Shown: positions 1 to 8,727 of the stretch, piece after piece
Position numbering within the stretch: position 1 is the first letter of the stretch
Layout: every line of letters starts with the position of its first letter
Origin: Agromyces albus
Lineage (GTDB): Bacteria > Actinomycetota > Actinomycetes > Actinomycetales > Microbacteriaceae
Assembly: GCF_030815405.1 (NCBI RefSeq)
Contig: NZ_JAUSWX010000001.1
Span: 3,472,001-3,536,000, forward strand
Direction of reading: 5' to 3'
Length of the DNA stretch: 64,000 nucleotides
Position numbers and translations under genes: made by a program
Notes under the pieces: model-generated
The model's input: the letters and a program-made list of their open reading frames with translations, nothing else
Told to the model about the DNA's origin: nothing
The model's database searches: none

Positions 1-1714
1 TGACGTTGCGGAAATCGACGGTGCGGCCTTGGCCGTCGGTCAACCGCCCCTCGTCGAGCACCTGCAGCAGCACGTCGAACACCTCGGGGTGCGCCTTCTC
101 AACCTCGTCGAGGAGGATCACCGAATAGGGGCGCCGACGCACGGCCTCGGTGAGCTGTCCGCCCTGTTCGTAGCCGATGTACCCGGGAGGGGCACCCACG
201 AGCCGGGAGACCGAGAACTTCTCGCCGTACTCCGACATGTCGATGCGCACCATCGCGTGCTCGTCGTCGAAGAGGAACTCGGCGAGCGCCTTCGCGAGCT
301 CGGTCTTGCCGACACCCGTGGGGCCGAGGAAGAGGAACGAGCCGGTGGGGCGGTTCGGGTCGCTGAGTCCTGCGCGCGAACGGCGCACGGCGTCGGCGAC
401 GGACATGACCGCTCGCTTCTGGCCGATGAGCCGCTTGCCGAGCTCGCTCTCGAGCTGCAGGAGCTTCTCGGTCTCACCCTGCAGCAGCCGGCCGACGGGG
501 ATGCCGGTCCACGCGGCGATGACCTGCGCGATGTCCTCCTCGGTGACCTGCTCGTTGACCATGCGCGGCTCGTCGGGTGCGCTCTCGGCCTGCTCGGCCG
601 CAGCGAGGTCACGCTCGAGCTGCTTGATGGTCTCGTATTCGAGCTTCGAGGCGCGCTGGTAGTCGGCCTCGCGCATCGCCCGGTCGCGCTCGGTGATCGC
701 CTCGTCGAGCCGCTTCTTCAGCTCGCCGACTCGGTTCAGGCTCATGCGTTCGCGCGCCCACCGCTCCTCGAGCGACGCGAGCTCCCGCTCCTGGTCGACG
801 AGGGTCTCGCGCAGCTTCGCGAGCCGCTCCTTCGACGCCTCGTCCTTCTCCTTCTTGAGCGCGAGCTCCTCGAGCTTCAGGCGGTCGACCTGGCGCTTCA
901 ACTGGTCGATCTCGACAGGGGACGAGTCGATCTCCATCTTGAGGCGCGACATCGCCTCGTCGACGAGGTCGATGGCCTTGTCGGGCAGCTGGCGTGCCGG
1001 GATGTAGCGATTGGAGAGGGATGCCGCGGCGACGAGCGCGGCATCCGAGATCGTCACTCCGTGGTGCGCCTCGTACCGGCCCTTGAGCCCGCGGAGGATC
1101 GCCACCGTGTCTTCGACGTTCGGCTCGCCGACGTACACCTGCTGGAAGCGGCGCTCGAGCGCGCCGTCCTTCTCGATGTGCTCGCGGTACTCGTTGAGGG
1201 TCGTGGCGCCGATGAGCCGCAACTCGCCGCGCGCGAGCATCGGCTTCAGCATGTTGGAGGCAGCGACGGAGCCCTCGCCGCCGCCGGCACCCATGAGCAG
1301 GTGCAACTCGTCGACGAAGGTGATGATCTGGCCCTCGGCGTCGTTGATCTCTCGGAGCACGGCCTTCAGGCGCTCCTCGAACTGGCCGCGGTACATCGCA
1401 CCGGCCACGAGCGCCGAGATGTCGAGCGCGACGAGCTGCTTGTCCTTCAGCGAGTCGGCGACATCGCCGGCGACGATGCGCTGTGCGAGCCCCTCGACGA
1501 CGGCCGTCTTGCCGACGCCGGGCTCACCGATGAGCACGGGATTGTTCTTCGTGCGGCGCGTCAGCACCTGGCTGACACGACGGATCTCGGCGTCGCGCCC
1601 GATCACCGGATCGAGCTTGCCCGCCTTGGCGATCTCGGTGAGGTTGATGCCGAACTGCTCGAGCGCCGACTTCTGCTCCTCTTGCGTGCCCGGCGCACCC
1701 TGCATATTGGCCAC
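1..1714 (-). CDS. clpB: ATP-dependent chaperone ClpB (partial, C-terminus beyond the left edge)
   Basis: AAA+ disaggregase that works with DnaK to rescue aggregated proteins in the cytoplasm. The visible part has NBD1 with Walker A GEPGVGKT and Walker B-type ITFVDELH, a long charged middle domain rich in R, E and K, and NBD2 with Walker A GPTGVGKT and [12 protein letters not shown]. The protein begins only about 15 residues before the linker to NBD1, so the usual ~140-residue N-terminal domain is absent. GTG at 1714 is chosen because AAGGGAA sits 7 bases upstream; an in-frame ATG lies at 1705. A HAIR-like HspR site lies 20 bases upstream of the start, so HspR control is likely. About 570 residues are in view. 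Confidence 0.95.
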   Translation of the reverse strand, partial: MANMQGAPGTQEEQKSALEQFGINLTEIAKAGKLDPVIGRDAEIRRVSQVLTRRTKNNPVLIGEPGVGKTAVVEGLAQRIVAGDVADSLKDKQLVALDISALVAGAMYRGQFEERLKAVLREINDAEGQIITFVDELHLLMGAGGGEGSVAASNMLKPMLARGELRLIGATTLNEYREHIEKDGALERRFQQVYVGEPNVEDTVAILRGLKGRYEAHHGVTISDAALVAAASLSNRYIPARQLPDKAIDLVDEAMSRLKMEIDSSPVEIDQLKRQVDRLKLEELALKKEKDEASKERLAKLRETLVDQERELASLEERWARERMSLNRVGELKKRLDEAITERDRAMREADYQRASKLEYETIKQLERDLAAAEQAESAPDEPRMVNEQVTEEDIAQVIAAWTGIPVGRLLQGETEKLLQLESELGKRLIGQKRAVMSVADAVRRSRAGLSDPNRPTGSFLFLGPTGVGKTELAKALAEFLFDDEHAMVRIDMSEYGEKFSVSRLVGAPPGYIGYEQGGQLTEAVRRRPYSVILLDEVEKAHPEVFDVLLQVLDEGRLTDGQGRTVDFRNV

Positions 1715-1733
1715 AGCTATTCCCTTCGACAAA

Positions 1734-1754
1734 CTTGAGTCTACTAGAGTCAAC
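1734..1754. promoter_or_regulatory. HAIR-like HspR operator upstream of clpB
   Basis: CTTGAGT, seven bases, then AGTCAAC. The actinobacterial HAIR consensus is CTTGAGT-N7-ACTCAAG, so 12 of 14 positions match. It lies 20 bases upstream of the clpB start. HspR itself is encoded at 19814-20236, so clpB probably belongs to the same regulon as dnaK although it is 18 kb away. Confidence 0.7.
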
Positions 1755-1906
1755 TTTTCCCGAGCGAGTGCTATTTCCGCTAACCGGCCAGGGGCACTCG
1801 ATCACCTCCCAGCCACATCCAAGGCAACACATAGAGAGTTCAAACAGATCTTCGGCAGGCTCGAATGCGGAGCACCTACCGCTCCCCGAACGCTCAGGAG
1901 CCGCCC

Positions 1907-2596
1907 ATGCGCAAACGTACCGTCATCGTCTCGATCATCGCCGGGGCCGTCGTCCTCGGCACGACGGCGGCCGTGGCCGGCCCGATCGTCTACCGCGACC
2001 TGATCGTGGGCCCGGCAGAAGCAGCGCCCTCGGTGACGGCAGCGCCGTCGACGGATGCTTCGGTCGACGCCTCGGAGCTCTCAGGCTCATGGACCGTGGG
2101 CGAGGGTTCGTTCGCGGGCTACCGCGTCGACGAGGTGCTGAACGGAACGGATGTCACGGTCACCGGCCGCACCGAACAGGTCACCGGCACCCTCACCGTC
2201 GACGACCTCACGCTCACCGACGCGGAGTTCACCGTCGACGTCGCCTCGATCGCGACCGACTCCGACAACCGCGACGCCTACTTCCGCGACACCGCACTGC
2301 GCGTCGCCGAGTTCCCGACCGCGACGTTCGAGCTCACCGGGCCGATCACGGCCGAGGCTCCTCCCGTCGCCGGCGAGGTGCAGCAGCTCACCGCAACGGG
2401 AGATCTCACGGTGGCGGGAGTCACCAACACCGTCACGGTCGACCTCGAGGCCGTCTTCGACGGCTCCGGCGGACAGGTCGCCGGCAGCATCCCCATCACG
2501 TTCGCCGACTACGGCGTCGAGGCGCCGAACCTCGGTTTCGTCTCAGTCGAGCCCGACGGCTTCGTGGAGTTCTCCCTCGTCATCCGGCAGGCGTGA
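1907..2596 (+). CDS. YceI-family lipocalin-like secreted/anchored protein
   Basis: 229 residues. Residues 1-25 form a basic head and hydrophobic stretch ([15 protein letters not shown]), an export signal or membrane anchor, followed by an A/P/T-rich linker. From about residue 55 the sequence is a YceI domain: [17 protein letters not shown], then [15 protein letters not shown] and [12 protein letters not shown], and the terminal [11 protein letters not shown] strand. YceI domains form beta barrels that bind polyisoprenoid-type lipids; the ligand here is unknown. The ATG at 1907 is preferred over the upstream ATG at 1865 because AGGAG is 6 bases in front of it and the signal segment then starts at residue 2. 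It stands alone between clpB (divergent) and an F420-type gene. Confidence 0.85.
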   Translation: MRKRTVIVSIIAGAVVLGTTAAVAGPIVYRDLIVGPAEAAPSVTAAPSTDASVDASELSGSWTVGEGSFAGYRVDEVLNGTDVTVTGRTEQVTGTLTVDDLTLTDAEFTVDVASIATDSDNRDAYFRDTALRVAEFPTATFELTGPITAEAPPVAGEVQQLTATGDLTVAGVTNTVTVDLEAVFDGSGGQVAGSIPITFADYGVEAPNLGFVSVEPDGFVEFSLVIRQA

Positions 2597-2692
2597 CGTC
2601 TCACGATCATGATCACGTGCGCCGGCGGGAAGGAATTCCCGCCGGCGCAGTGTCGTTGGGGTGAGCGGACCCACCAATCTTCGAGGAGACAC

Positions 2693-3133
2693 ATGCCACT
2701 CAAGGGCGAATACGCGCCGAGCACCTCAGCCTGGGCTCGACAGCAGGCCGAGACCTTCGAGGCGTCGGGCGGACAGAAGGGCAACACGCTGCGCGGCCGA
2801 CCCGTCATCGTGCTGACCACGATCGGCGCCAAGTCGGGCAAGCTCCGCAAGACCGCGCTCATGCGCGTCGAGCACGACGGCGAGTACGCGGTGGTCGCTT
2901 CCCAGGGCGGCGCCCCGAAGCATCCGACCTGGTACTGGAACCTCAAGAGGAACCCGCACGTCGAGCTGCAAGACGGAGCCGAGAAGCACGACTACCTCGC
3001 GCGCGAGCTCGAGGGCGACGAGCGCGCGACCTGGTGGGCGAGGGCCCTCGAGACCTGGCCGGCCTACGCCGAGTACCAGACGAAGACCGACCGGGTCATC
3101 CCGGTGTTCCTGCTCACGCGCACTGACGGCTGA
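2693..3133 (+). CDS. Nitroreductase/deazaflavin-dependent (DDN/F420-type) family protein
   Basis: 146 residues. The conserved opening [20 protein letters not shown] and [14 protein letters not shown], plus [19 protein letters not shown] with [11 protein letters not shown], identify the split-barrel DDN family of actinobacteria, which use coenzyme F420 or related flavins to reduce quinones or nitro compounds. The substrate cannot be read from the sequence. Start at 2693 has GAGGAG 6 bases upstream; the longer frame from 2609 carries no family sequence. The 97-base gap to the YceI gene holds no clear terminator. Confidence 0.85.
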   Translation: MPLKGEYAPSTSAWARQQAETFEASGGQKGNTLRGRPVIVLTTIGAKSGKLRKTALMRVEHDGEYAVVASQGGAPKHPTWYWNLKRNPHVELQDGAEKHDYLARELEGDERATWWARALETWPAYAEYQTKTDRVIPVFLLTRTDG

Positions 3134-3169
3134 CGCGGCCCACCCTGCCGCGGCCCGCTCGAGGCGGGG

Positions 3170-4145
3170 TCACCTGCTCGGGCTGGGGACGGCCGCCGGC
3201 GTCACGTGCAGTTCACGGCCCTCCCACCGCACGGGCATCGGATCGCTGATGCTGCCGATGAACGACCCGTCGGGCGCGATGTTGTGGAACGCGAGCATCA
3301 CCCATTCGCCGTCGTCGCGCCGGCGCAGCAGGCGCCCGACGTAGAGCGAGTCGTCGGTGACCAGCTGCGCGCCCGCGAGGTCGTACGGTCCGAGCACGGA
3401 TGCCGCGGGGCTCGCCCAGACGCCCCCGGTCTTGCCGCTCGCGCGCCGGCTCGCCGCGAAGTCGGCCGCCGTGCATGAGAAGAGCAGCACCGGCCGCCCG
3501 TCGACGACTTCGACCTGGAACACCTCGAGGTGGCCGAAGCCCTGACCGGGCTCGCTGAGCGGCGGAAGCACCTCCCAGTTCCGCAGGTCGGGCGACCAGG
3601 CATGGCCGACGACACCCCGGTCGTCGGCGGGGCCGGTGTTCGCGCGCGCGGTGACGAGCATGTGCCATCCGTCGCCCGCCGGGTCCGCGAACACCCATGG
3701 GTCGCGGAACGCCTCCTCGCGCCATTCACCCGTGCCGAACGTCTCGTACCAGCGAGGGTCGGCTCGCGCGACGGGGTTCGACGCCGACTTCTGCCACTCC
3801 ATGAGGTCGGCCGAGGTCGCGTAGCCGACGCGCTGGATATTGCCGCCGGGCGTCAGGCTCGTGCCCGTGTAGAACATGAACCACGTGCCGTCGGGATGCC
3901 GCACCACCGAGCCCGTCCACGTCGCGAGGTCGTCGAACGCGGGCGCATCGCCGCGCACGAGCGCGTCGGCGACGCGCGTCCACTCCTCGAGATCGTCGGA
4001 GGACCGCGTGTCCGATCGAGGCACGGTGGTGCCGGGCCTCGGGGTCGTGCAGTGCACGCGAGGCGTAGAGGAAGAACAGGTGGTACCGCTCGCCGTCGTC
4101 GGCGAACCAGAAGTCCCACACCCAGGAGTCGGGAAGCGCGAACAT
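3170..4145 (-). pseudogene. GH32/GH43-type beta-propeller glycosidase, interrupted by a frameshift
   Basis: The N-terminal frame starts with ATG at 4145 (MFALPDSWVWDFWF, then RYHLFFLYASRALHDPEAR). It loses homology after SIGHAV and continues one frame away as DLEEWTRVADALVRGDAPAF. Removing one G near 4001-4002 (GGAGGAC) restores a continuous protein of about 324 residues. Family hallmarks are WVWDFW (probable nucleophile Asp), EEAFRDPWVFAD (the FRDP transition-state Asp) and GHLEVFQVE (probable acid/base Glu), typical of the five-bladed GH32/68/43 fold acting on fructosides or arabinosides. ATG lies 3 bases after the permease stop, with AAGGG in the stop region, so it is the last gene of the sugar-uptake operon. 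A sequencing indel is as likely as a true pseudogene. Confidence 0.75.
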
Positions 4146-4148
4146 CCG

Positions 4149-5090
4149 CTAACCCTTCACGCCGCTCGCGGCGACACTCGAGACGAACGCGCGCTGGAAC
4201 GACAGGAACACCACGAGCACGGGCAACGTGATCATCGTCGTATACGCCATGACCTCGCCCCACTGCGGGCTGAGCTGGAAGAAGTACTGCATGCCGACCA
4301 TGACGGGACGCAGTTCCTCCTGCTGCACCACCATGAGCGGCCAGAGGTACTGGTTCCAGGCCGGCAGGAAGGTCAGGATCGCGACGGTCGCGAACGCCGG
4401 GCCCGACAGCGGCACGATGATGCGGCGGTAGATCGTGAACCAGCCGGCCCCGTCGATGCGCGCGGCCTCGTCGATCGACTTGGGGATCGTCGAGAAGTAC
4501 TGCGTGAACAGGAAGATCGAGAACGCGTTCGCGATGAACGGGATGATCTGCACGTGGTACGTGTTCAGCCACCCGAAGTCGTACTTCAGGAGTCCGTCCT
4601 CGAAGACGAGCGTCGGCAGCTTCGAGACCCAGTAGACCATCGGCACGGCGATCGTCTCGAACGGGATGATGAGCGTCGCGATGACGACGGAGAGCACGAG
4701 CCCCCGGCCCTTCCACTCCAATCGCGAGAGCGCGAAGCCGCACAGGGAGTTGACGACGAGGCCGACCCCGACGATCGCCACCGTGACGAAGATCGAGTTG
4801 AGCAGGAACTGCACCACGGGCACGCGATCGAAGACGCCGGCGTAGTTGTCGAGGCTGATGTCGCCGACGGGCAGGAACGCACGGATCGAGTCGACATCCG
4901 ACAGGATCTGCCCGGAGGGCTTCAGGCTCGAGACGAACATGAAGACGAGCGGGAAGAGGAAGAACGCGGCGAGCGCCGTCATCGCAACGTACGTCCAGTT
5001 GCGTCGGCGGCGGCGCAACTGCCGCTCGCCGAGGTCGCCCCGGCGGCCCGTCGAGCGCACCTCGGGGATGTTGCGGGTGAGCGTGGTCAC
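4149..5090 (-). CDS. Carbohydrate ABC transporter permease (MalG/UgpE type)
   Basis: 313 residues, inner membrane. A basic N-terminus (RRRRRNW) precedes the first of six predicted membrane segments. The cytoplasmic coupling helix EAARIDGAGWFTIYRRIIVP is the EAA motif that contacts the ATPase. It pairs with the permease at 5094-6068 (3-base gap) and the binding protein at 6130-7416. No ATPase gene is in this operon, so a shared MsmK-like ATPase encoded elsewhere is probable, as is common for actinobacterial CUT1 importers. The substrate is inferred as a sugar released by, or feeding, the adjacent GH32/43-like glycosidase. Confidence 0.93.
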   Translation of the reverse strand: MTTLTRNIPEVRSTGRRGDLGERQLRRRRRNWTYVAMTALAAFFLFPLVFMFVSSLKPSGQILSDVDSIRAFLPVGDISLDNYAGVFDRVPVVQFLLNSIFVTVAIVGVGLVVNSLCGFALSRLEWKGRGLVLSVVIATLIIPFETIAVPMVYWVSKLPTLVFEDGLLKYDFGWLNTYHVQIIPFIANAFSIFLFTQYFSTIPKSIDEAARIDGAGWFTIYRRIIVPLSGPAFATVAILTFLPAWNQYLWPLMVVQQEELRPVMVGMQYFFQLSPQWGEVMAYTTMITLPVLVVFLSFQRAFVSSVAASGVKG

Positions 5091-5093
5091 GGC

Positions 5094-6068
5094 TCAGTCC
5101 TCCTTGTCACGAGTGAGGCGGCGCTGCACGAGGGAGACGATGAGCACCAGCACGAAGAAGATGAGCGAGATCGCGGCTCCATAGCCGATCTCCTGCTCGC
5201 GGTAGCCCTTGCGCACCGCTTGGTAGACGAGGGTCGACGTCGAGTTCAGCGGGCCGCCCTGCGTCATCACGTCGACCTGCACGAAGAGGCCCAGTGCGGC
5301 GATCGTGATCGTCACGAGCACGAAGACCATCGTCGAGCGCAGGCCCGGCCAGGTGACGTTGGCGAACTGCTGCCACGGACTCGCGCCGTCCATGCGCGCG
5401 GCCTCGTAGAGCTCCTCAGGGATGGTCTGGAGTCCCGACAGCCAGATGAGCATGTGGAAGCCGACGGCCTGCCAGATCGAGAGCACGATGATCGCGCCGA
5501 GGGCGGTGTTCGGATCGTTGAGCCACGCGGTGCCCTGCCAGGCGCCGAACGTGATCGTGTCGATGAACGAGTTGACGAGGCCGTCCTGCTGGTACATGAA
5601 CTTCCAGAGGATCGACACGACGACGATCGAGGTGACCACCGGGATGAAGAAGATGACCCGGAACGCGGTGACGCCGCGGATCTTCTGGTTCACGAGCACG
5701 GCGAGCAGCAGCCCGAGGGCGGCCTGCACGGGCACGATGACGGCGGCGAATACGAAGGTGTTCAGCGTCGAGCGCAGGAAGACGGGATCGCTGAAGGCGC
5801 GCAGGAAGTTGTCGATGCCCACGAGCCGCGGCGGGTTCGGCGAGATGAGGCGGGCGTTGGTGAACGACAGGCCGAAGGCGAGGAGCACGGGGATGATGAG
5901 GAAGAGGATGAGCAGCAGCACCGCGGGTGCCGCCATCGCGAGGCCGGTACGCCGTTCCCGGCGTGCCGCGCGGTTCGAGCGCCGCGGCACGCGGGTGCGG
6001 TCGGCCTTCTCGGGAACCGGAGCCGGCGGCGCCGCGGATGCGGCGCTCGAGGTCGTCGTCTGGAGCAT
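5094..6068 (-). CDS. Carbohydrate ABC transporter permease (MalF/UgpA type)
   Basis: 324 residues with a low-complexity Ala/Pro/Arg N-terminal tail (about 40 residues), then six membrane segments beginning GLAMAAPAVLLLILFLIIP. The EAA loop reads YEAARMDGASPWQQFANVTW. Start ATG at 6068 is preferred over upstream frames because family homology begins just downstream; the Shine-Dalgarno (GGATCGGATC) is weak. It forms the membrane heterodimer with the MalG-type permease and sits between it and the lipoprotein, all on the same strand. Confidence 0.92.
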   Translation of the reverse strand: MLQTTTSSAASAAPPAPVPEKADRTRVPRRSNRAARRERRTGLAMAAPAVLLLILFLIIPVLLAFGLSFTNARLISPNPPRLVGIDNFLRAFSDPVFLRSTLNTFVFAAVIVPVQAALGLLLAVLVNQKIRGVTAFRVIFFIPVVTSIVVVSILWKFMYQQDGLVNSFIDTITFGAWQGTAWLNDPNTALGAIIVLSIWQAVGFHMLIWLSGLQTIPEELYEAARMDGASPWQQFANVTWPGLRSTMVFVLVTITIAALGLFVQVDVMTQGGPLNSTSTLVYQAVRKGYREQEIGYGAAISLIFFVLVLIVSLVQRRLTRDKED

Positions 6069-6129
6069 GATGAGATCCGATCCGGTGGGGACGGCGGCAA
6101 CGCCGCCCCCACCGCTCAGGACGGTCGGC

Positions 6130-7416
6130 CTAGAAGCCGTACCCGTCGTTGGATTCGATGTTCGCGTCGATCTCCTGCACGGCACCGTCGAGCGTGGACT
6201 TCACGTCGGCACCGTTCATGATGTCCTTCGCGGCCTTCTCGAAGGTGCTCGAGATCACGGGATACGCGGGGGTCTCCGGGCGTGCCAGCGCGAACTTCTG
6301 CGAGAGCTCGACGAAGGGACGGAGCGCACCGTCTTCGCTGAAGTGCTCCGTGAGCGCCTCGGCGCCCGCCGTCGCGGGAATCACGACCTGCTTGTCGGCG
6401 AACTCGGCGATGTACTCGTCCTGGAAGCTGAACTCGAGGTAGGCGCGGGCACCCTCGGGCGAGTTGCAAGACGACGAGATGCCCCACTGCCAGGATCCGC
6501 CGCCGATCTTCGGCCCGTTGCCGAAGTCCGGCGGGGGAAGGATGAGCAGGTCGTCGCCGACCGCTTCGATCGACGCGAGCGCGTTCCAGACGCCCGTGTA
6601 GCTCAGCGCGACCTCGTCGTCGACGAACTCCTGGTTGCCGAGGGTGCCGGCGTTGCTCGCCCAGCCCTTCTCGAAGGCCTCCTGGAACCACGTGAAGAAC
6701 TCGTTGGCCTCGGGGCCGTTCAGGGCCCCGTCAGCGGTGAGCATCGTGTCGCGGTCGACCTCGTCGCCGCCGGCGCTCTGCAGCATCGGCGAGTACGCGT
6801 ACGACCACCACTCGCCCGCGTCTTCGGCGCCGATGTCGAGGGGCGTGGCATACCCGGCCGACTGGAGGGTGGTGAGCGCAGCGTCGAACTCGTCGATCGT
6901 CCACGGCTCGTCGATCGTCGGGATGCGGATCCCGTTCGCGTCGAGCACCGACTTGCGAGCGAAGATCGACAACGCGGCATCCCAGTATCCGGCCGAGTAG
7001 ATCTCGCCGTCGTAGGTGCCCACCGTGGTCGGCAGGAGCTCGTCGGTGATGCTCTCGGGCAGGTCGAGCGGCTCGAGGTATCCGGCCCACGCCCAGTTCG
7101 GCATGATCGGGCCGTCCATGTCGAGCAGGCACGGCAGGTCGTCGGATGCGGCTGCCGCGGTGATCGCGTCGTTGTACGCACCCTGCGGGAACGACTCCTC
7201 GACGACCTTGTACTCGTCTTGCGACGCGTTGAACTCGGTGATGATCTTCTCGTAGACCTCGAGTTCGGCGGGGTTGCCCGCCGAGTGCGTCCACATCGTC
7301 AGTTCGATGGGCCCGTCTCCGGACCCGCCGCCCTGTCCGGCCTGCCCGCACGCCGTCAACGCGAGGGCTGACGCGGCAGCCAGCGATACCATCACTGGGA
7401 GGGATCTGCGCTTCAT
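6130..7416 (-). CDS. Sugar ABC transporter substrate-binding lipoprotein
   Basis: 428 residues. The signal peptide MKRRSLPVMVSLAAASALAL ends in lipobox LTAC, so Cys23 should be lipidated and the protein held on the outer face of the membrane. The mature part is a CUT1 family-1 binding protein: IELTMWTHSAGNPAELEVYE, VALSYTGVWNALASI and GGSWQWGIS. ATG 7416 has AAAGGAA 8 bases upstream. It begins the transport genes of the operon and follows the LacI gene by 78 bases; a small hairpin (ACCGC-CTTCT-GCGGT, 7468-7482) lies in that gap. Confidence 0.93.
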   Translation of the reverse strand: MKRRSLPVMVSLAAASALALTACGQAGQGGGSGDGPIELTMWTHSAGNPAELEVYEKIITEFNASQDEYKVVEESFPQGAYNDAITAAAASDDLPCLLDMDGPIMPNWAWAGYLEPLDLPESITDELLPTTVGTYDGEIYSAGYWDAALSIFARKSVLDANGIRIPTIDEPWTIDEFDAALTTLQSAGYATPLDIGAEDAGEWWSYAYSPMLQSAGGDEVDRDTMLTADGALNGPEANEFFTWFQEAFEKGWASNAGTLGNQEFVDDEVALSYTGVWNALASIEAVGDDLLILPPPDFGNGPKIGGGSWQWGISSSCNSPEGARAYLEFSFQDEYIAEFADKQVVIPATAGAEALTEHFSEDGALRPFVELSQKFALARPETPAYPVISSTFEKAAKDIMNGADVKSTLDGAVQEIDANIESNDGYGF

Positions 7417-7494
7417 TGCTTGATTCCTTTCACGGTGCCCGACGTCCAGGTCGGGTACCACTCGGCGACCGCCTTCTGCGGTCTCTGGGTTTCG

Positions 7495-8556
7495 TCAGGT
7501 CCGCCGTCGGCCGGGGTCACCACCTGCTGCCGGCGGCGGGCCCACGGAGTCCCGTCGGATGATCGGGCACTCCATGAGGTGCACGGCACCGGGGTCATCC
7601 GGTGCCAGTACGCCGAGCGCGACCTCGGTCGCCCATCGCCCCATCTCGTAGTGAGGCAGGGCCACGGTCGTGAGCGGCGGGTCGAGTTCGGCCGCGACGA
7701 GCTGCTGGTCGTCGAAGCCGACGATCGAGAGGTCACGCGGGATCTCGAGACCTCTGTGGCGCGCGGCGACGTACGCGCCCGCCGCCATGCGGTCGTTGAA
7801 GCAGAACAGCGCCGTCGGGCGGCGCGCCTCTGGCAGGTCGAGCAGGAGCTCCGTGGCACTGCGGCCGCCCGCCGCGGTGGTGGTGGCGCCGTGCACGTGC
7901 AGCTCGGCGTCGGGTTCGATGCCCGCCTCGCGGAGCACCTCGAGGTAGCCCTCGAAGCGGAGCGCCGAGGCGATGGGCGGGTTGGGCTCGTCGACGTCGA
8001 CGAAGGCGATGCGACGGTGGCCGGCCGCCACGAGCTCTCGCACCGCCGTGGCGCCGCCGGCGCGGTCGTCGGGCACGACGGCCGGGTGGCCGCCGTCGAC
8101 CGGTCGGCAGTCGAGGAACACCGTGCGGGCCGGAAGGTGCTCGGGCGCGTCGACGACCCGGTGCCACATGCACGCGTAGATGAGTGCGTCGATCTGGTGG
8201 TCGGCGAGGGCGCGGATCGCGTCGCGTTCGACCTCGACGTCGGCGCCGGTGTCGACGAGGATCACGAGGTGGCCGTGCTCGCGCGCGACATCCTGGGCGC
8301 CCGCGAGCATGCGGCCCGCGTACGGCGTCGTGGCGATCGTGTCGGAGACGAGGCCGATGGTGCGGGTGGTCTGCATCCGCAGGCCCCGGGCGACGGAGTT
8401 CGGGGTGTACCCGGTCGCGGCGGCGGCCGCTCGCACACGCTCTTGCGTCTCGAGCGGGATCCGGGCGTCGCGATCGTTCATGACGAGCGAAACGGTGGAG
8501 ATGGACACGCCGGCGGCAGCAGCGACATCCGAGATTCGAACTCGTGGCATTGGCAT
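7495..8556 (-). CDS. LacI-family transcriptional regulator of the sugar operon
   Basis: 353 residues. The N-terminal HTH is RISDVAAAAGVSISTVSLVM followed by the hinge helix NSVARGLRMQ; the periplasmic-binding-protein-like effector domain follows (RTIGLVSDTIATTPYAGRML, TALFCFNDRMAAGAYVAA, SIVGFDDQQLVA). It lies directly upstream of the binding protein in the same orientation, so it may be the first gene of the operon and repress itself and the importer. A LacI-type operator and a TTGACA-N18-CAGAAT promoter lie upstream of its start. The inducer is probably a sugar carried by the importer. Confidence 0.93.
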   Translation of the reverse strand: MPMPRVRISDVAAAAGVSISTVSLVMNDRDARIPLETQERVRAAAAATGYTPNSVARGLRMQTTRTIGLVSDTIATTPYAGRMLAGAQDVAREHGHLVILVDTGADVEVERDAIRALADHQIDALIYACMWHRVVDAPEHLPARTVFLDCRPVDGGHPAVVPDDRAGGATAVRELVAAGHRRIAFVDVDEPNPPIASALRFEGYLEVLREAGIEPDAELHVHGATTTAAGGRSATELLLDLPEARRPTALFCFNDRMAAGAYVAARHRGLEIPRDLSIVGFDDQQLVAAELDPPLTTVALPHYEMGRWATEVALGVLAPDDPGAVHLMECPIIRRDSVGPPPAAGGDPGRRRT

Positions 8557-8586
8557 TGTGACGGCACCTCCACTTCGTCGTGGTTG

Positions 8587-8600
8587 CTAAAACGATTGAG
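8587..8600. promoter_or_regulatory. LacI-type operator
   Basis: CTAAAACGATTGAG fits CTnAAnCGnTTnAG, a palindrome around a central CG as bound by LacI-family hinge helices (5 of 7 base pairs symmetric). It lies 31 bases upstream of the LacI gene start and just downstream of its predicted -10, which suits autorepression. Confidence 0.6.
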
Positions 8601-8607
8601 CGGATTC

Positions 8608-8637
8608 ATTCTGACCACCTGCTGACATCGTTGTCAA
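8608..8637 (-). promoter_or_regulatory. Predicted promoter of the LacI-sugar operon
   Basis: Reading the minus strand: TTGACA (8637-8632), 18 bases, CAGAAT (8613-8608). The -35 is embedded in an inverted repeat TGACA-TCGT-TGTCA (8623-8636), a possible second regulator site. The LacI-type operator lies 7 bases beyond the -10. Confidence 0.5.
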
Positions 8638-8727
8638 GAGCCGATTCGAAATTCTCTCGTTTCGCAGCCCGCCGCAAGGAACGGCGGCCGGCCGCGGAAA
8701 CAGGTGAAGGCGCGGAGGCGCGGCCCC

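Noticed and set aside
29..1738. Long plus-strand open frame opposite clpB
   Set aside because: It is the complement of clpB with Leu/Glu/Arg-rich composition and no recognisable domain; the same GC-driven shadow occurs opposite many genes here.
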